Shown here piece by piece: positions 16,553 through 26,623 of a DNA stretch of 64,000 nt. Within the stretch, counting starts at the first letter, position 1; each line of letters starts with the position of its first letter. The DNA is from Acinetobacter sp. ASP199 (GTDB lineage Bacteria > Pseudomonadota > Gammaproteobacteria > Pseudomonadales > Moraxellaceae): positions 2,984,991 to 3,048,990 of the forward strand of contig NZ_CP062182.1 of the NCBI RefSeq assembly GCF_022700675.1, in the 5' to 3' direction. A program made the translations under genes and the position numbers. The notes below the pieces were generated by a model. The model ran no database searches. It was given only the letters and a program-made list of their open reading frames with translations, and was not told where the DNA came from.

Positions 16553-18382
16553 TTAGATATCACGTACCGCGCCTTTTGCAGCACTTGTCGCATGCATTGC
16601 ATAGGCTTTAAGTGCTTTAGAAACTTTACGTGGACGCTCTTTTGTAGGCTTCCAACCTTTCGCTTCTTGCGCTGCACGGCGTTCAGCCATCACATCATCA
16701 GCCACTGCTAAATGAATAGTACGGTTAGGAATATCAATTTCGATACGGTCACCATCTTCAACCAAAGCAATTGCACCGCCTTCAGCAGCTTCTGGAGACA
16801 CGTGACCAATTGAAAGACCTGATGAACCACCCGAGAAACGACCATCGGTTACCAGCGCACAATCTTTACCTAAACCTTTCGATTTTAAGTAGCTGGTTGG
16901 ATACAACATTTCTTGCATACCCGGACCACCTTGTGGACCTTCGTAACGGATCAGGACTACATCACCTTTAACGATTTTGCCACCTAGAATTGCTTCTACT
17001 GCATCATCTTGGCTTTCAAATACACGTGCTGTACCGTTAAATTTAAGAATTGAATCATCCACACCTGCAGTTTTTACGATACAACCATCAATCGCGATGT
17101 TACCGTAAAGCACAGCCAAACCACCATCTTTAGAGAACGCATGTTCTGCATTACGGATCACACCCTTCTCACGGTCACCATCTAAACGTGTGTAGTAACG
17201 ATCTTGTGAGAATGCTGTTTGGGTTGGTACACCGCCCGGTGCTGATTTAAAGAAGTTATACACGTCTTCATTTTCAGTACGGATAATGTCCCACTTGTCT
17301 AAAGCATCTTTAAGTGTTTTTTCATGTACGGTTGGTACAGAAGTGTCGAGTAAACCTGCACGGTCTAATTCACCAAGAATCGACATGATACCGCCTGCAC
17401 GATGCACATCTTCCATGTGAACATCTTTCACTGCAGGTGCAACTTTACAAAGTACAGGCACTTTACGAGATAAACGATCGATGTCGTCCATTGTGAAATC
17501 AACTTCTGCTTCATGTGCAGCAGCCAATAAGTGAAGTACGGTATTGGTAGAACCACCCATTGCAATATCTAAAGTCATAGCATTTTCATATGCTGCTTTA
17601 GGGGCAATATTACGTGGTAATACGCTGTAATCATTTTGTTCGTAATGGCGTTTTGTGATTTCAACAATCAACTGACCCGCACGCTCAAATAATTTTTTAC
17701 GGTTTGCGTGTGTTGCAAGCGTAGAACCATTACCCGGTAAAGATAAACCTAAGGCTTCAGTTAAACAGTTCATTGAGTTTGCAGTAAACATACCTGAGCA
17801 AGAACCACAGGTTGGACACGCAGAACGCTCATACGCTGCAACTTCTTCATCAGTAAAGTTGTCATCTGCTGCAACAATCATGGCATCTACAAGGTCAATC
17901 GCGTGTTCATCACCACGAACTTTTACCTTACCTGCTTCCATTGGGCCGCCTGACACAAATACCACTGGAATATTTAAGCGCATTGCCGCCATTAACATCC
18001 CCGGTGTGATTTTGTCACAGTTCGAGATACAGACCATTGCGTCAGCACAGTGTGCATTGACCATGTATTCTACTGAGTCAGCAATCAGGTCACGCGAAGG
18101 CAGTGAATACAACATGCCGTCGTGACCCATTGCGATCCCGTCATCGACTGCAATGGTATTAAATTCTTTTGCTACGCCGCCTGCTTGTTCAATCTGACGC
18201 GCCACCAATTGACCGAGGTCTTTTAGATGCACGTGGCCCGGAACGAACTGGGTAAATGAGTTAACGACTGCAATAATTGGCTTGCCGAAGTCTTCATCCT
18301 TCATACCAGTGGCGCGCCATAAGCCACGCGCACCCGCCATGTTTCTTCCGTGTGTCGATGTTTTTGAACGATAGTCAGGCAT
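16553..18382 (-). CDS. ilvD: Dihydroxy-acid dehydratase, long E. coli-type
   Basis: Second dihydroxy-acid dehydratase, 609 aa, closely resembling E. coli IlvD (616 aa) along its whole length from [19 protein letters not shown]. This form carries an oxygen-sensitive [4Fe-4S] cluster in E. coli. Cluster cysteines are in [11 protein letters not shown] (about residue 122) and [16 protein letters not shown] (about 195). The start at 18382 is preceded by GGA at proper spacing; a longer frame to 18430 adds residues absent from the family. Having both long and short IlvD in one genome may give one oxygen-robust and one labile isozyme. Confidence 0.96.
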   Translation of the reverse strand: MPDYRSKTSTHGRNMAGARGLWRATGMKDEDFGKPIIAVVNSFTQFVPGHVHLKDLGQLVARQIEQAGGVAKEFNTIAVDDGIAMGHDGMLYSLPSRDLIADSVEYMVNAHCADAMVCISNCDKITPGMLMAAMRLNIPVVFVSGGPMEAGKVKVRGDEHAIDLVDAMIVAADDNFTDEEVAAYERSACPTCGSCSGMFTANSMNCLTEALGLSLPGNGSTLATHANRKKLFERAGQLIVEITKRHYEQNDYSVLPRNIAPKAAYENAMTLDIAMGGSTNTVLHLLAAAHEAEVDFTMDDIDRLSRKVPVLCKVAPAVKDVHMEDVHRAGGIMSILGELDRAGLLDTSVPTVHEKTLKDALDKWDIIRTENEDVYNFFKSAPGGVPTQTAFSQDRYYTRLDGDREKGVIRNAEHAFSKDGGLAVLYGNIAIDGCIVKTAGVDDSILKFNGTARVFESQDDAVEAILGGKIVKGDVVLIRYEGPQGGPGMQEMLYPTSYLKSKGLGKDCALVTDGRFSGGSSGLSIGHVSPEAAEGGAIALVEDGDRIEIDIPNRTIHLAVADDVMAERRAAQEAKGWKPTKERPRKVSKALKAYAMHATSAAKGAVRDI

Positions 18383-18786
18383 TGTGTTATTCCAACAAAG
18401 GTTGTGCTTGAGGTGAATGAGTTCATTCACTCTGGCGAAATCTGTCTGATCGAGAGCATGAAATCAGTCGAAAATTGAACATATTATACACCAAGTCACA
18501 CGGCAGATCAGGCGCTTATCGATGTGACAGGTTGGGATATGCTCAGCGCAGTTTCAGTACCTACACGATTAAAATCTTTTAGTAAAATCTACTATACCGC
18601 TATCGTTCCGGTTTAAATACAAAACTTTCATGAATATTTTTTACAATTTGCATGAGTTTTTTTTATATGAAATCTGAGTGATTTATCAGTGTAATCAGCA
18701 ACGATTGGCTTTAAAGGCTGTGCTGAATTAGGCTGCGAATTGCCTTATGCCTTATAATGCTTTTAAGTTTATTTGGAATTTCATCC
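18383..18786. other. Intergenic region between divergent ilvD and fmt
   Basis: About 400 bp of AT-rich DNA holding the promoters of the two divergent genes. I see no open reading frame, repeat or structured RNA that can be supported. Confidence 0.6.
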
Positions 18787-19749
18787 GTGAAAATCATTTT
18801 TGCAGGCACACCAGAATTTGCAGCCACTGCATTGGCTGCGCTGCTAAAAACCGACCATGAGATTGTGGCGGTGTATACCCAGCCAGACCGTAAAGCCGGT
18901 CGCGGGCAAAAACTGACGGCATCCGCGGTTAAACAGCTGGCACTGGAACACAATATTCCGGTCTATCAACCGCTACATTTTAAATCTTCAACCGAAGAAG
19001 GTCTGGCCGCTCAAGCTGAGTTAAAAGCCTTAAATGCGGATGTCATGGTGGTGGCAGCTTATGGTCTGATCCTGCCGCAAGTGGTTTTAGATACACCGAA
19101 ATATGGCTGCCTGAATATTCACGGTTCATTGCTACCTCGCTGGCGTGGCGCCGCACCGATTCAACGTGCCATCGCTACGGGGGATGCCGAGACTGGTGTG
19201 ACCATTATGAAAATGGCGGCTGGCTTAGATACTGGCGACATGATGTATAAAACCATCTGCCCGATTGAGCCACAAGACACCTCAGCTTCTTTGCATGACA
19301 AGCTGGCTCAGCAAGGTGCTGAAGCCACAGTCAAAGTACTGGAAACAGAAGAATCTCTACAGCACTATCTTGATAAGCGCGAAGTGCAGGATGAAGCACT
19401 TACGGTTTATGCACATAAATTGTCCAAGGCAGAAGCTAAAATCGACTGGACTCAGGATGCTGTCAGCATTGACCGCAATATCCGCGCATTTAATCCATGG
19501 CCAGTGGCTTTTACGCCTCTTGATGAAACGAATAACCTGCGCGTTTGGGGTTCTTTGTTATCTCAGGAAAATGCTGAAGGCCAGGCACCCGGAACTATCC
19601 TTGCGCTAGATAAACATGGTGTACATGTCGCTTGTGGTGATCAAAAAGCCATTTGCCTGACTTCACTGCAATGGCCGGGCGGTAAAGCGCTGAATCCGGT
19701 TCAAATCAATCAAACCCAAAAATTACATGTAGGACAAATACTGGCATGA
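18787..19749 (+). CDS. fmt: Methionyl-tRNA formyltransferase
   Basis: Formylates initiator Met-tRNA using 10-formyl-tetrahydrofolate. The product is 320 aa (E. coli 315). It opens with KIIFAGTPEFAA, a hallmark of the family, and carries the catalytic region with the N-I-H-G-S-L-L-P-R-W-R-G motif at about residue 108 and AGLDTGDM (catalytic Asp) at about 146; the C-terminal tRNA-binding domain follows. A GTG at 18787 with GGA upstream is the start; in-frame codons upstream do not fit the family. The stop overlaps the next ATG (ATGA), so fmt and rsmB are coupled. Confidence 0.97.
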   Translation: MKIIFAGTPEFAATALAALLKTDHEIVAVYTQPDRKAGRGQKLTASAVKQLALEHNIPVYQPLHFKSSTEEGLAAQAELKALNADVMVVAAYGLILPQVVLDTPKYGCLNIHGSLLPRWRGAAPIQRAIATGDAETGVTIMKMAAGLDTGDMMYKTICPIEPQDTSASLHDKLAQQGAEATVKVLETEESLQHYLDKREVQDEALTVYAHKLSKAEAKIDWTQDAVSIDRNIRAFNPWPVAFTPLDETNNLRVWGSLLSQENAEGQAPGTILALDKHGVHVACGDQKAICLTSLQWPGGKALNPVQINQTQKLHVGQILA

Positions 19750-21050
19750 GTCATTACGAAGCCGGCACATCACACCTGAATTTACGTGCCCAGGTGATTC
19801 GCACCCTGCTCGCGGTACAGCAAGGGCAATCACTTGCCAGTGTTTTGCCACAACATCTTGGCAAAGTGGCAGAGCGTGACCGCGCCCTGTTCCACGAACT
19901 GGTTCTTGGGACACTGCGTCAGTGGTATGCGCTGAAAAGCGTAACCTTGCCACTCCTGGTGAAACCAATTAACAATGACACAGTAGAAACCTGTCTCTAT
20001 GTCGGTCTGTACCAGTTGCTGGAAACCCGTATTGCCCCGCATGCTGCAATTTCTGAAACCGTAACAGCCGTTAAGCAGCTCGGTTATCAGGCCTTGAGTG
20101 GTGTAGTGAATGCCATCTTACGTCGTGTTTCACGTGAAACACCTGAATTTCAGGCTGCATTAAAACAGGCGCATGGTTTGCCAAGCTGGTTGTACAAACG
20201 TCTAAAGAAAGACTGGCCGGAACAACTGGTGGAAATCAGCACTGAACTGAAACAGGTAGCTCCACTAACCTTACGCGTTAATGAACGTCAGGTCAGTCGT
20301 GATGAATATCTGGAAATTCTGGATGAGCATGACATTGCTGCACATGCCTGTACAATTTCCAATGTTGGGATCGTGCTGGATGAGAATGGCCATATACCGC
20401 ATCTGCCTGGTTTTGATGTCGGCGGTTTTTCGGTACAGGATGAACATGCCCAGCTCTGTGCGACTTTGCTGCCAGACCTGAATAACAAATATGTTGTCGA
20501 TGCCTGCGCAGCACCGGGCGGTAAGACGGCACATATTCTGGAAAAATACAGCCCTAAAAAGCTGATTGCACTGGATCAGGATGCCAAACGTCTGCTACGT
20601 GTGCAGGAAAATCTGGAACGTCTGCTGCTTGAAGGCGAACACGTAGAAATCGTGACTGCCGATGCGATCAGCTGGCAAGCCGCTGAACAGCCGGACTGTA
20701 TCGTGCTGGATGCACCCTGCTCAGCGATTGGTGTTATGCGTCGTCACCCTGATATCCGCCTGCTGCGTCAATCTACTGATATTGCCCAGACTGTGGAACT
20801 GCAAAAGCAGATTCTAGAAAATATGTGGCAGCAGCTAAAAGTTGGCGGCACTTTGCTGTATATCACCTGTTCAATTTTGAAAGCAGAAAATGAACAGCAG
20901 ATGCTCGAATTCTTTAACACCCATGCGGATGCTAAAGAAATCAAGATCGAAGCTGATTGGGGCATTGAGCAGACCCATGGTCGTCAGCTGTTACCGAAAG
21001 CTGGGCAAGGCGATGGTTTCTTCTATTGCCGTATCGAAAAAACAGCTTGA
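19746..21050 (+). CDS. rsmB: 16S rRNA m5C967 methyltransferase
   Basis: Methylates C967 of 16S rRNA with S-adenosylmethionine. 434 aa (E. coli 429). The N-terminal NusB-like RNA-binding domain covers about residues 1-145, followed by the Rossmann methyltransferase domain: SAM motif DACAAPGGKTAH (about 251), DAPCSAIGVMRRHPD with one catalytic Cys (about 325) and ITCSILKAEN with the second (about 375). Start ATG lies in the overlap with fmt, the conserved fmt-rsmB arrangement. Confidence 0.97.
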   Translation: MSHYEAGTSHLNLRAQVIRTLLAVQQGQSLASVLPQHLGKVAERDRALFHELVLGTLRQWYALKSVTLPLLVKPINNDTVETCLYVGLYQLLETRIAPHAAISETVTAVKQLGYQALSGVVNAILRRVSRETPEFQAALKQAHGLPSWLYKRLKKDWPEQLVEISTELKQVAPLTLRVNERQVSRDEYLEILDEHDIAAHACTISNVGIVLDENGHIPHLPGFDVGGFSVQDEHAQLCATLLPDLNNKYVVDACAAPGGKTAHILEKYSPKKLIALDQDAKRLLRVQENLERLLLEGEHVEIVTADAISWQAAEQPDCIVLDAPCSAIGVMRRHPDIRLLRQSTDIAQTVELQKQILENMWQQLKVGGTLLYITCSILKAENEQQMLEFFNTHADAKEIKIEADWGIEQTHGRQLLPKAGQGDGFFYCRIEKTA

Positions 21051-21065
21051 GTATTAACCTAAAGA

Positions 21066-21092
21066 AAAAGGTAGCTTCAGCTACCTTTTTTT
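21066..21092 (+). terminator. Terminator of fmt-rsmB
   Basis: AAAAAGGTAGC-ttca-GCTACCTTTTT hairpin with T-run; symmetrical A/T flanks let it also stop the minus-strand ZIP gene. Confidence 0.9.
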
Positions 21093-21103
21093 ATATTCTG
21101 GAT

Positions 21104-21943
21104 TTACTGTAAAAATTTAAAAATCACCAGGCTGCTGGCGAGCGCCGCCATCCCGCTAATCAGGCCATAAACAGTTTCATGACCTTTGGAATAGCGCTTG
21201 GCTGTCGGCAACATTTCATCCAGTGCCAGATAGACCATCACGCCCCCGATCAGGCCGAAAATGATGCCATAGATGGTGGTATTCAGATACGGCGCCAGAA
21301 TGAAGTACCCCAACGCGGCGCCCAAAGGTTCCGCCAGACCAGAAACCAGACTGGCGAGCAAAGCATAAGATTGCCGATGCGTCGCCATATACACCGGCAA
21401 GGCAATCGCTACACCTTCCGGGATATTATGAATCGCAATCGCTACTGCCAACGGTGCACCCAGCATCGGACTTTCCAAGGTTGCAAAAAAGGTCGCCATG
21501 CCTTCCGGCAAATTATGTGCAGTAATAGCAAATAAGGTGAGTAAACCGGTACGTAGCAACTGCTCCTGCCCTAGATCCTGGGTATTATTTTTTTCTAGGG
21601 TCTCGTGCGGATTGGGTACCAGATGATCCAGTAACAGCACCAAGACTGCACCCAGTAATAAGGTCAAGGTTCCCCAGGCATAACCCATTTTTGCGCCATA
21701 AGTTATGCTAAAGGAATCAATGGATTTGGTCAGGATCTCAGTCAGGGACACATAAATCATTGCCCCGGCAGCAAAGGCCAGACCGAAAGACATGATACGC
21801 AGATTGGGCTTTTCTAAAAATAGCACCAGTCCCCCACCGACAACGGTGGCCAATCCAGCAAATAAAGTCACGGCAAAGGCTGTATAGACTTGTGCATCCG
21901 TCACGGGAGCAATACCCATAAGTCCGCCCATTAAAAAAGCCAT
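21104..21943 (-). CDS. ZIP-family divalent metal transporter (ZupT-like)
   Basis: Inner membrane importer of zinc and other divalent cations. About eight hydrophobic segments; the metal-site motifs of the ZupT branch are clear: HNLPEGMATF in TM4 and IHNIPEGVAIALP in TM5, with GLAEPLGA in the following helix. The length of 279 aa from the ATG at 21943 is close to ZupT (257) with a somewhat longer N-terminus; starts three residues upstream are possible and no strong ribosome binding site decides. Convergent with rsmB. Confidence 0.9.
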   Translation of the reverse strand: MAFLMGGLMGIAPVTDAQVYTAFAVTLFAGLATVVGGGLVLFLEKPNLRIMSFGLAFAAGAMIYVSLTEILTKSIDSFSITYGAKMGYAWGTLTLLLGAVLVLLLDHLVPNPHETLEKNNTQDLGQEQLLRTGLLTLFAITAHNLPEGMATFFATLESPMLGAPLAVAIAIHNIPEGVAIALPVYMATHRQSYALLASLVSGLAEPLGAALGYFILAPYLNTTIYGIIFGLIGGVMVYLALDEMLPTAKRYSKGHETVYGLISGMAALASSLVIFKFLQ

Positions 21944-22002
21944 TATCAGCAAAGATGATAATGACTTTCATTTACAGCAACAATCAGTTTATGTGAAGAT
22001 TG

Positions 22003-22113
22003 TTAGTCTTCTGGTTCTTCCGGATTTTTTGCCAGATGAATCACAGACAGTACCAGACCACCCCATAATAAAACGATGGAGAAAATCATCATAATCAATG
22101 CAGATGTATTCAT
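22003..22113 (-). CDS. Small subunit of the NSS amino-acid transporter (MetS-like), 36 aa
   Basis: A 36-residue protein beginning MNTSALIMMIFSIVLLWGG: one transmembrane helix, then a short acidic tail (NPEEPED). It has an excellent ribosome binding site (TAGGAG) and starts 10 bp after the stop codon of the sodium-dependent transporter. This matches the MetS-type small subunit that is needed by MetP-type methionine/alanine importers in Corynebacterium. Too short for most gene callers, but the family likeness and the context are strong. Confidence 0.85.
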   Translation of the reverse strand: MNTSALIMMIFSIVLLWGGLVLSVIHLAKNPEEPED

Positions 22114-22123
22114 ATTCGTTCTC

Positions 22124-23599
22124 CTAACTATGACGGTCTTTAACTAGACTGAACAGAATGGCGCCCAGAATAAAGAATGCAAGGGTACCCCCACCAATCA
22201 TCCACAGCGTACTTGCGGGATAACCACCATAGCCTTCTGCCAAGATAGATTTCAGGGTTAAACCCAGTGCCAGTAATAAAGACAAAGGGGTGATGAAGGT
22301 CAGCATGAACTTCCAGCTCGCACCAAGTTTCACGCTGGCAAACTGGTTAACATGTTCTTCCAGCTGTTTCATCAATGGACGGCGGAACCATGACAATAAA
22401 ATAATCGATAACAGGCCACCACCGACAATACCAATGTTATTGGCAAAGTAGTCAATGATGTCAACAAATGTAATAGCACTATGAGTCGAGAAGATCAAAG
22501 TCGATACCACTGCTGAACCACCAGCAATAATCGTTACTGACTTGTTCTTTGACCAGCCCAACTTGTCCTGGAATGCCGCAATTGGTACCTGCAGGATGCT
22601 CACCATGGAGGTAATACCCGCCACCGTCAATGAACCAAAGAACAGGAAACCGAACAGGTCACCGCCTGAGCCTAAACTGGAAATGATTTTCGGGAAAGCA
22701 ATAAAGGCCAGACCGATACCACCGGACACCACATCTTCAACTTTCGCACCTGAGCTGAACGCCATAAAACCAAGTGCTGCAAAGACACCAATACCCGCCA
22801 GGATTTCAAAAGACGAGTTGGCCAATGCCACCACGATGCCTGAACCGGTCAGGTTGGTTTTACGTTTCAAGTAAGACGCATAGGTCAACATAATCCCGAA
22901 ACCCACCGAAAGTGAGAAGAAGATGTGACCAAAAGCTGCCAGCCAGACTTTATAATTGGTCATGGCTTCCCAGTTCGGAGTAAAGAAGGCATTTAAACCA
23001 TCGACTGCACCAGGTAAACGTACTGCCTGAATCACCAGGATCGTGAATAAAATCACCAGTAATGGCATAAAGATTTTATTCGCCAGTTCCACCCCACGGC
23101 GTACTCCACCGTAAAGAATCAGCATGACCGCTGCCCAAACAACTACCAGACCAAAGAACAGTACCGGTACAAAGCCGAAAGTCAGGCCTTCACCATTTTG
23201 CAGGTAGGTATTGAAGAAGAAGCCTTGTGTGTCTGTGCCCCACTGCTGTCCGAAGGAATAGAACATATAACTGCCGGCCCAGGACAACACGCTGGCATAA
23301 TAAATCCCGATGACCAGAGTCACCATCACCTGCCACCAACCCAGAGATTCTGCATTCATGAGTTTTTTATAGGCCATTGGCGGTGCTTTGCGGAACTTGT
23401 GTCCAACTGCATAATCTAAAAACAATAATGGCAAACCTGCTGCAAAAATCGCAATCAGATAAGGAATCAGGAATGCGCCTCCACCATTTTCATAGGCAAC
23501 GTATGGAAAACGCCAAATATTACCCAACCCTACTGCAGAGCCAATTGCTGCAATAATAAATCCTGATCGTGCCGACCAATTCTCTCGAGTATCTGTCAT
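22124..23599 (-). CDS. Sodium-dependent NSS-family amino acid transporter (MetP-like)
   Basis: Neurotransmitter:sodium symporter family, 491 aa, about 12 transmembrane helices. The N-terminal signature is plain: WSARSGFIIAAIGSAVGLGNIWRFPYVAY read in short parts (sodium-site residues GSAVGLGNIWRFP). The unwound TM6 region (SFGIMLTY-like, here SVGFGIMLTYASY) and GGDLFGFLFF follow. The 36-residue partner gene directly downstream indicates the two-component methionine/alanine type. Substrate is inferred, not proven. Confidence 0.93.
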   Translation of the reverse strand: MTDTRENWSARSGFIIAAIGSAVGLGNIWRFPYVAYENGGGAFLIPYLIAIFAAGLPLLFLDYAVGHKFRKAPPMAYKKLMNAESLGWWQVMVTLVIGIYYASVLSWAGSYMFYSFGQQWGTDTQGFFFNTYLQNGEGLTFGFVPVLFFGLVVVWAAVMLILYGGVRRGVELANKIFMPLLVILFTILVIQAVRLPGAVDGLNAFFTPNWEAMTNYKVWLAAFGHIFFSLSVGFGIMLTYASYLKRKTNLTGSGIVVALANSSFEILAGIGVFAALGFMAFSSGAKVEDVVSGGIGLAFIAFPKIISSLGSGGDLFGFLFFGSLTVAGITSMVSILQVPIAAFQDKLGWSKNKSVTIIAGGSAVVSTLIFSTHSAITFVDIIDYFANNIGIVGGGLLSIILLSWFRRPLMKQLEEHVNQFASVKLGASWKFMLTFITPLSLLLALGLTLKSILAEGYGGYPASTLWMIGGGTLAFFILGAILFSLVKDRHS

Positions 23600-24013
23600 A
23601 GAACACCTAAACCTTAGGTCTCTTTAGATGCTGCTTATTGTGGTTATCGCGCGAGCAAAAAAAGTACCAATAAAAATAATTCTGGGTGCTTCAATTGGAG
23701 CTTTGCCTTGTGAGCCTCAGCTTCTAAATCAGCTAACGGTCTAGCATGTCAAATCCTGGATAAAGCATCTTGGCCATACTGTCCGTGTATATGGATTTAA
23801 CAATACTGAGTTTTGAGTATAATTTGTGTAAATTCTGCTCCTAATATTAAATTTTTATAATATATCTTGTTCAACCGTTCAATATTTCTCCAGGCCCATC
23901 TTGATTTATTAAGTTATAAGTATATTAACTTTTAGGAATGTATTGTTTTTTAAGTATATCTTGATGAGATATAAAAATTATTCCTGTTCTCTCCTTATTG
24001 AATAGCTGAACTT
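23600..24013. other. Intergenic region upstream of the NSS transporter
   Basis: About 410 bp, strongly AT-rich from 23,800. It holds the transporter promoter (minus strand) and a small palindrome ACCTAA-acc-TTAGGT at 23606-23620 in its leader. I see no gene or conserved RNA. Confidence 0.5.
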
Positions 24014-24053
24014 TAAAAAAATCAGATCATGAGCAAATATACGCATGATCTGA
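24014..24053 (-). terminator. Terminator of the aldehyde dehydrogenase gene
   Basis: 10-bp perfect stem TCAGATCATG/CATGATCTGA with a 12-nt loop; on the minus strand it is followed by seven T residues. Confidence 0.9.
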
Positions 24054-24076
24054 ACACTTTAAACTTAAATCATGAT

Positions 24077-25519
24077 TCAGGCTTTAATCACCAGCATTCG
24101 CTCTTCCTGCATGTCACGAATTGCAGACTGGATGCCTTCACGTCCTAGCCCCGAATCCTTTACACCACCATACGGCATATTATCGACACGGAAAGATGGA
24201 ATGTCATTGATGATCACGCCACCAACATGCAACTGATTCCAGGCATACAACATCTTGTTCAGATTCTGGGTATAGACACCGGCCTGCAAACCAAAACGGC
24301 TACTGTTAATGCACTCGATCCCTGCTGCAAAATCACTGTATTTTTCCAGAATTGCCACCGGACCAAATACTTCGTCCTTGTACACTTCCAGACCATGATC
24401 AACATCTTCCAGTAAGGTTGGCTCAAACATCACGCCATCCAGCTTGCCACCGCTGAGAACTTTAGCGCCTTTCTTCACGGCTTTATCCAGCCATTTTTTC
24501 AGACGTTTGGCTTCAGCTTCCTTAATCATTGGACCGACCACGGTGGTGTCCAGATCAGGATCGGCTGCTTTGAGTTTTTTCAGCTTAGCCACCAGCTTTT
24601 TCTTCACATCAACGTAGATGTCTTGATGCACCAGAATGCGCTGCACACTAATGCAGACCTGTCCGGCATGGCCAAAAGCACCACCAATCAAACGATCAAT
24701 AAAGCTATCCGTGATTTCAGTATCCGGCTCGATCATTACTGCAGCATTACCACCCAGTTCCAGCGTGACTTTCTTACGTCCTGCCCGCGCTTTCATATCC
24801 CAACCGACCACATCGGAACCGGTAAAACTGAGCATCTTAAAGCGGTCATCGGTGACCAGTACATCCGCCAGTTCACGTGGACATGGCAATACCGAGAATG
24901 CATTTGGCGGCAAGTCAGTTTCTGCCAGAATTTCAGCAATCTTCAAGGCCGATACCGGTGTCAGGCTGGCAGGCTTTAAGACAAAGGGACAACCCGCTGC
25001 AATCGCTGGAGCAATCTTGTGAGCGGTCAGATTCAGCGGAAAATTAAAAGGACTGATCAGGGAGACGGCGCCAATCGGAACCTGCTTCACAAAACCCTGA
25101 TAACCCGATGCCGCAGCTGTGACTGCCAATGGGATCATGCGACCTGAATCGACTTGGCTCACCGCATCGGCAGCGATCTGGAAAGTATTGATCAGACGTT
25201 CTACTTCAGCTGCCGCAGCTTTACGTGGCTTGCCACCCTCTGCAATGAGAATCTCGGTCAGTTGATCGCGAATTTCATTAAAGCGTTTCACGCAGTGCAA
25301 CAGGATTTTCTGTTTCTGATAGGGTTCCAGAGCCGCCATTTCTGCTTCAGCTTTCACTGCTGCTTTAATGGCTTTTTCCAGAATTTTGGCATCTGCCAAT
25401 GCCACACGTGCGCAGACCTTATGCGTATATTTATCCTGAACCTCCAGCCATTCTGAGGTTTCCACGGCCTTACCTGCCACATAAAGCGGATAGTCGATTA
25501 CTGCTTGGGGTTTAGTCAT
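24077..25519 (-). CDS. NAD(P)-dependent aldehyde dehydrogenase
   Basis: Soluble aldehyde dehydrogenase superfamily enzyme, 480 aa, oxidising an aldehyde to the acid. Visible are the NAD-binding/fold motifs PFNFPLNL and FTGSDVVGW, the general base in LELGGNAA (Glu about residue 255) and the nucleophile in GQVCISVQR (Cys about 288). The divergence from betaine or succinate-semialdehyde enzymes and the likeness to the lactaldehyde/phosphonoacetaldehyde/GAPN-like subgroup leave the substrate open. The ATG at 25519 is preceded by AAAGGA at good spacing; a start 7 codons upstream is less likely. Confidence 0.92.
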   Translation of the reverse strand: MTKPQAVIDYPLYVAGKAVETSEWLEVQDKYTHKVCARVALADAKILEKAIKAAVKAEAEMAALEPYQKQKILLHCVKRFNEIRDQLTEILIAEGGKPRKAAAAEVERLINTFQIAADAVSQVDSGRMIPLAVTAAASGYQGFVKQVPIGAVSLISPFNFPLNLTAHKIAPAIAAGCPFVLKPASLTPVSALKIAEILAETDLPPNAFSVLPCPRELADVLVTDDRFKMLSFTGSDVVGWDMKARAGRKKVTLELGGNAAVMIEPDTEITDSFIDRLIGGAFGHAGQVCISVQRILVHQDIYVDVKKKLVAKLKKLKAADPDLDTTVVGPMIKEAEAKRLKKWLDKAVKKGAKVLSGGKLDGVMFEPTLLEDVDHGLEVYKDEVFGPVAILEKYSDFAAGIECINSSRFGLQAGVYTQNLNKMLYAWNQLHVGGVIINDIPSFRVDNMPYGGVKDSGLGREGIQSAIRDMQEERMLVIKA

Positions 25520-25821
25520 GTCACGTCCTTTCAGGGTCACGCAATATTTCGATATATTTGATTATATGCCCAAGATCCAGTGACATGCGTTTTTAAAATG
25601 TAGACCTTGGTTTAGATGGCTGAAAAGCCTGCTATACAATTGTTCCAGATCTAGCAAAATAAAACTGAACAATTAAGCTCAATCTAACTGGATAATCCCC
25701 TGTTTTCTGCCATATACATTTTGAAAATTATCTATATGATGCAGCTAGCCAGAAATACTAAAAATATGGATTTAGGTCATAAAATTGCTCAATTTGAGTC
25801 AAGCACAAGGAAATTCAACCT
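25520..25821. other. Divergent promoter region, 302 bp
   Basis: AT-rich spacer between the divergent aldehyde dehydrogenase and outer membrane protein genes. It must carry both promoters; no clear operator or structured RNA seen. Confidence 0.5.
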
Positions 25822-26514
25822 ATGCACGCAAGAATCATCAACACCTTATTATGCGGACTGGCACTGAGCACTGTCAGCCATGCCGATGTCATTGGTCTGA
25901 AAGCCGATGCCAGCTACTGGAATTTTGACGGGTATAGCCAATCAGATAATGCAAACAAACATGATCTGGACCGTCAAGGTACGGCACAGCTGTCGGTAGC
26001 TTTGGAACATCCAGTACCGTTGTTGCCAAATGCGAAAATCAAATATGTAAATCTCGACAGCAACAGCGAGCAAAGCACTGTGCTGAATGCTTCAGATATC
26101 GAGCTGAACAATATCGACTATATTCTGTATTACGAATTAGTAGATACAGTGCTGCATGCGGATGTCGGTGTCGGCTTAACCAATCTGGCTGGTACGGTGA
26201 AAAACCTGAACGCCGGTGCTTTAACCCAGTACGATCTGGATGAATACAGCCCTCTGCTCTACGCAACAGCTGGTGTCAAACTGCCATTTACCGGTATGAG
26301 TGCCAAAGCTGAAGCTGTTTACAGCCATGGCAGCGACACTAAAAAGACCGATATACAGGCTGAGCTTCAATACGACTTTATTGATAATCTGGCGGTAGAC
26401 CTCGGTGCCAAGCTGGGCTATCGCATCATGAAAATTGATGCCGAGCAAAATAATGTGCCAGATCTTCAGCTGGAATTTAAAGGTCCTTATATCGGTCTGG
26501 ATATACACTTTTAA
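25822..26514 (+). CDS. TIGR04219-type outer membrane beta-barrel protein
   Basis: 230-aa exported protein. A signal peptide (MHARIINTLLCGLALSTVSHA, cleaved after SHA) is followed by alternating amphipathic strands and ends with the aromatic outer-membrane signature (YIGLDIHF, terminal Phe). The opening of the mature part (DVIGLKADASYWNF) and the pattern of about eight strands match the TIGR04219 family of gammaproteobacterial outer membrane proteins, whose function is not known. The candidate Rsm-like RNA lies downstream in the same direction. Confidence 0.85.
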   Translation: MHARIINTLLCGLALSTVSHADVIGLKADASYWNFDGYSQSDNANKHDLDRQGTAQLSVALEHPVPLLPNAKIKYVNLDSNSEQSTVLNASDIELNNIDYILYYELVDTVLHADVGVGLTNLAGTVKNLNAGALTQYDLDEYSPLLYATAGVKLPFTGMSAKAEAVYSHGSDTKKTDIQAELQYDFIDNLAVDLGAKLGYRIMKIDAEQNNVPDLQLEFKGPYIGLDIHF

Positions 26515-26549
26515 TGAAAATAATAGCTTAAAGAAAGTAGCCTAAATCC

Positions 26550-26567
26550 TGTAAGCCTAGGCTTACA
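26550..26567. promoter_or_regulatory. GacA-type upstream activating site, TGTAAG-N6-CTTACA
   Basis: Perfect 18-bp palindrome TGTAAGCCTAGGCTTACA. It is identical in form to the TGTAAG-N6-CTTACA element bound by the response regulator GacA in front of the rsmX/Y/Z genes of Pseudomonas. Its centre lies about 65 bp before the predicted start of the RNA below. Confidence 0.8.
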
Positions 26568-26623
26568 ACACAAGCCGTTATCTGCGTCTTTCGAGCTACA
26601 GCAAGCTGCAGTATCTTAAACAC

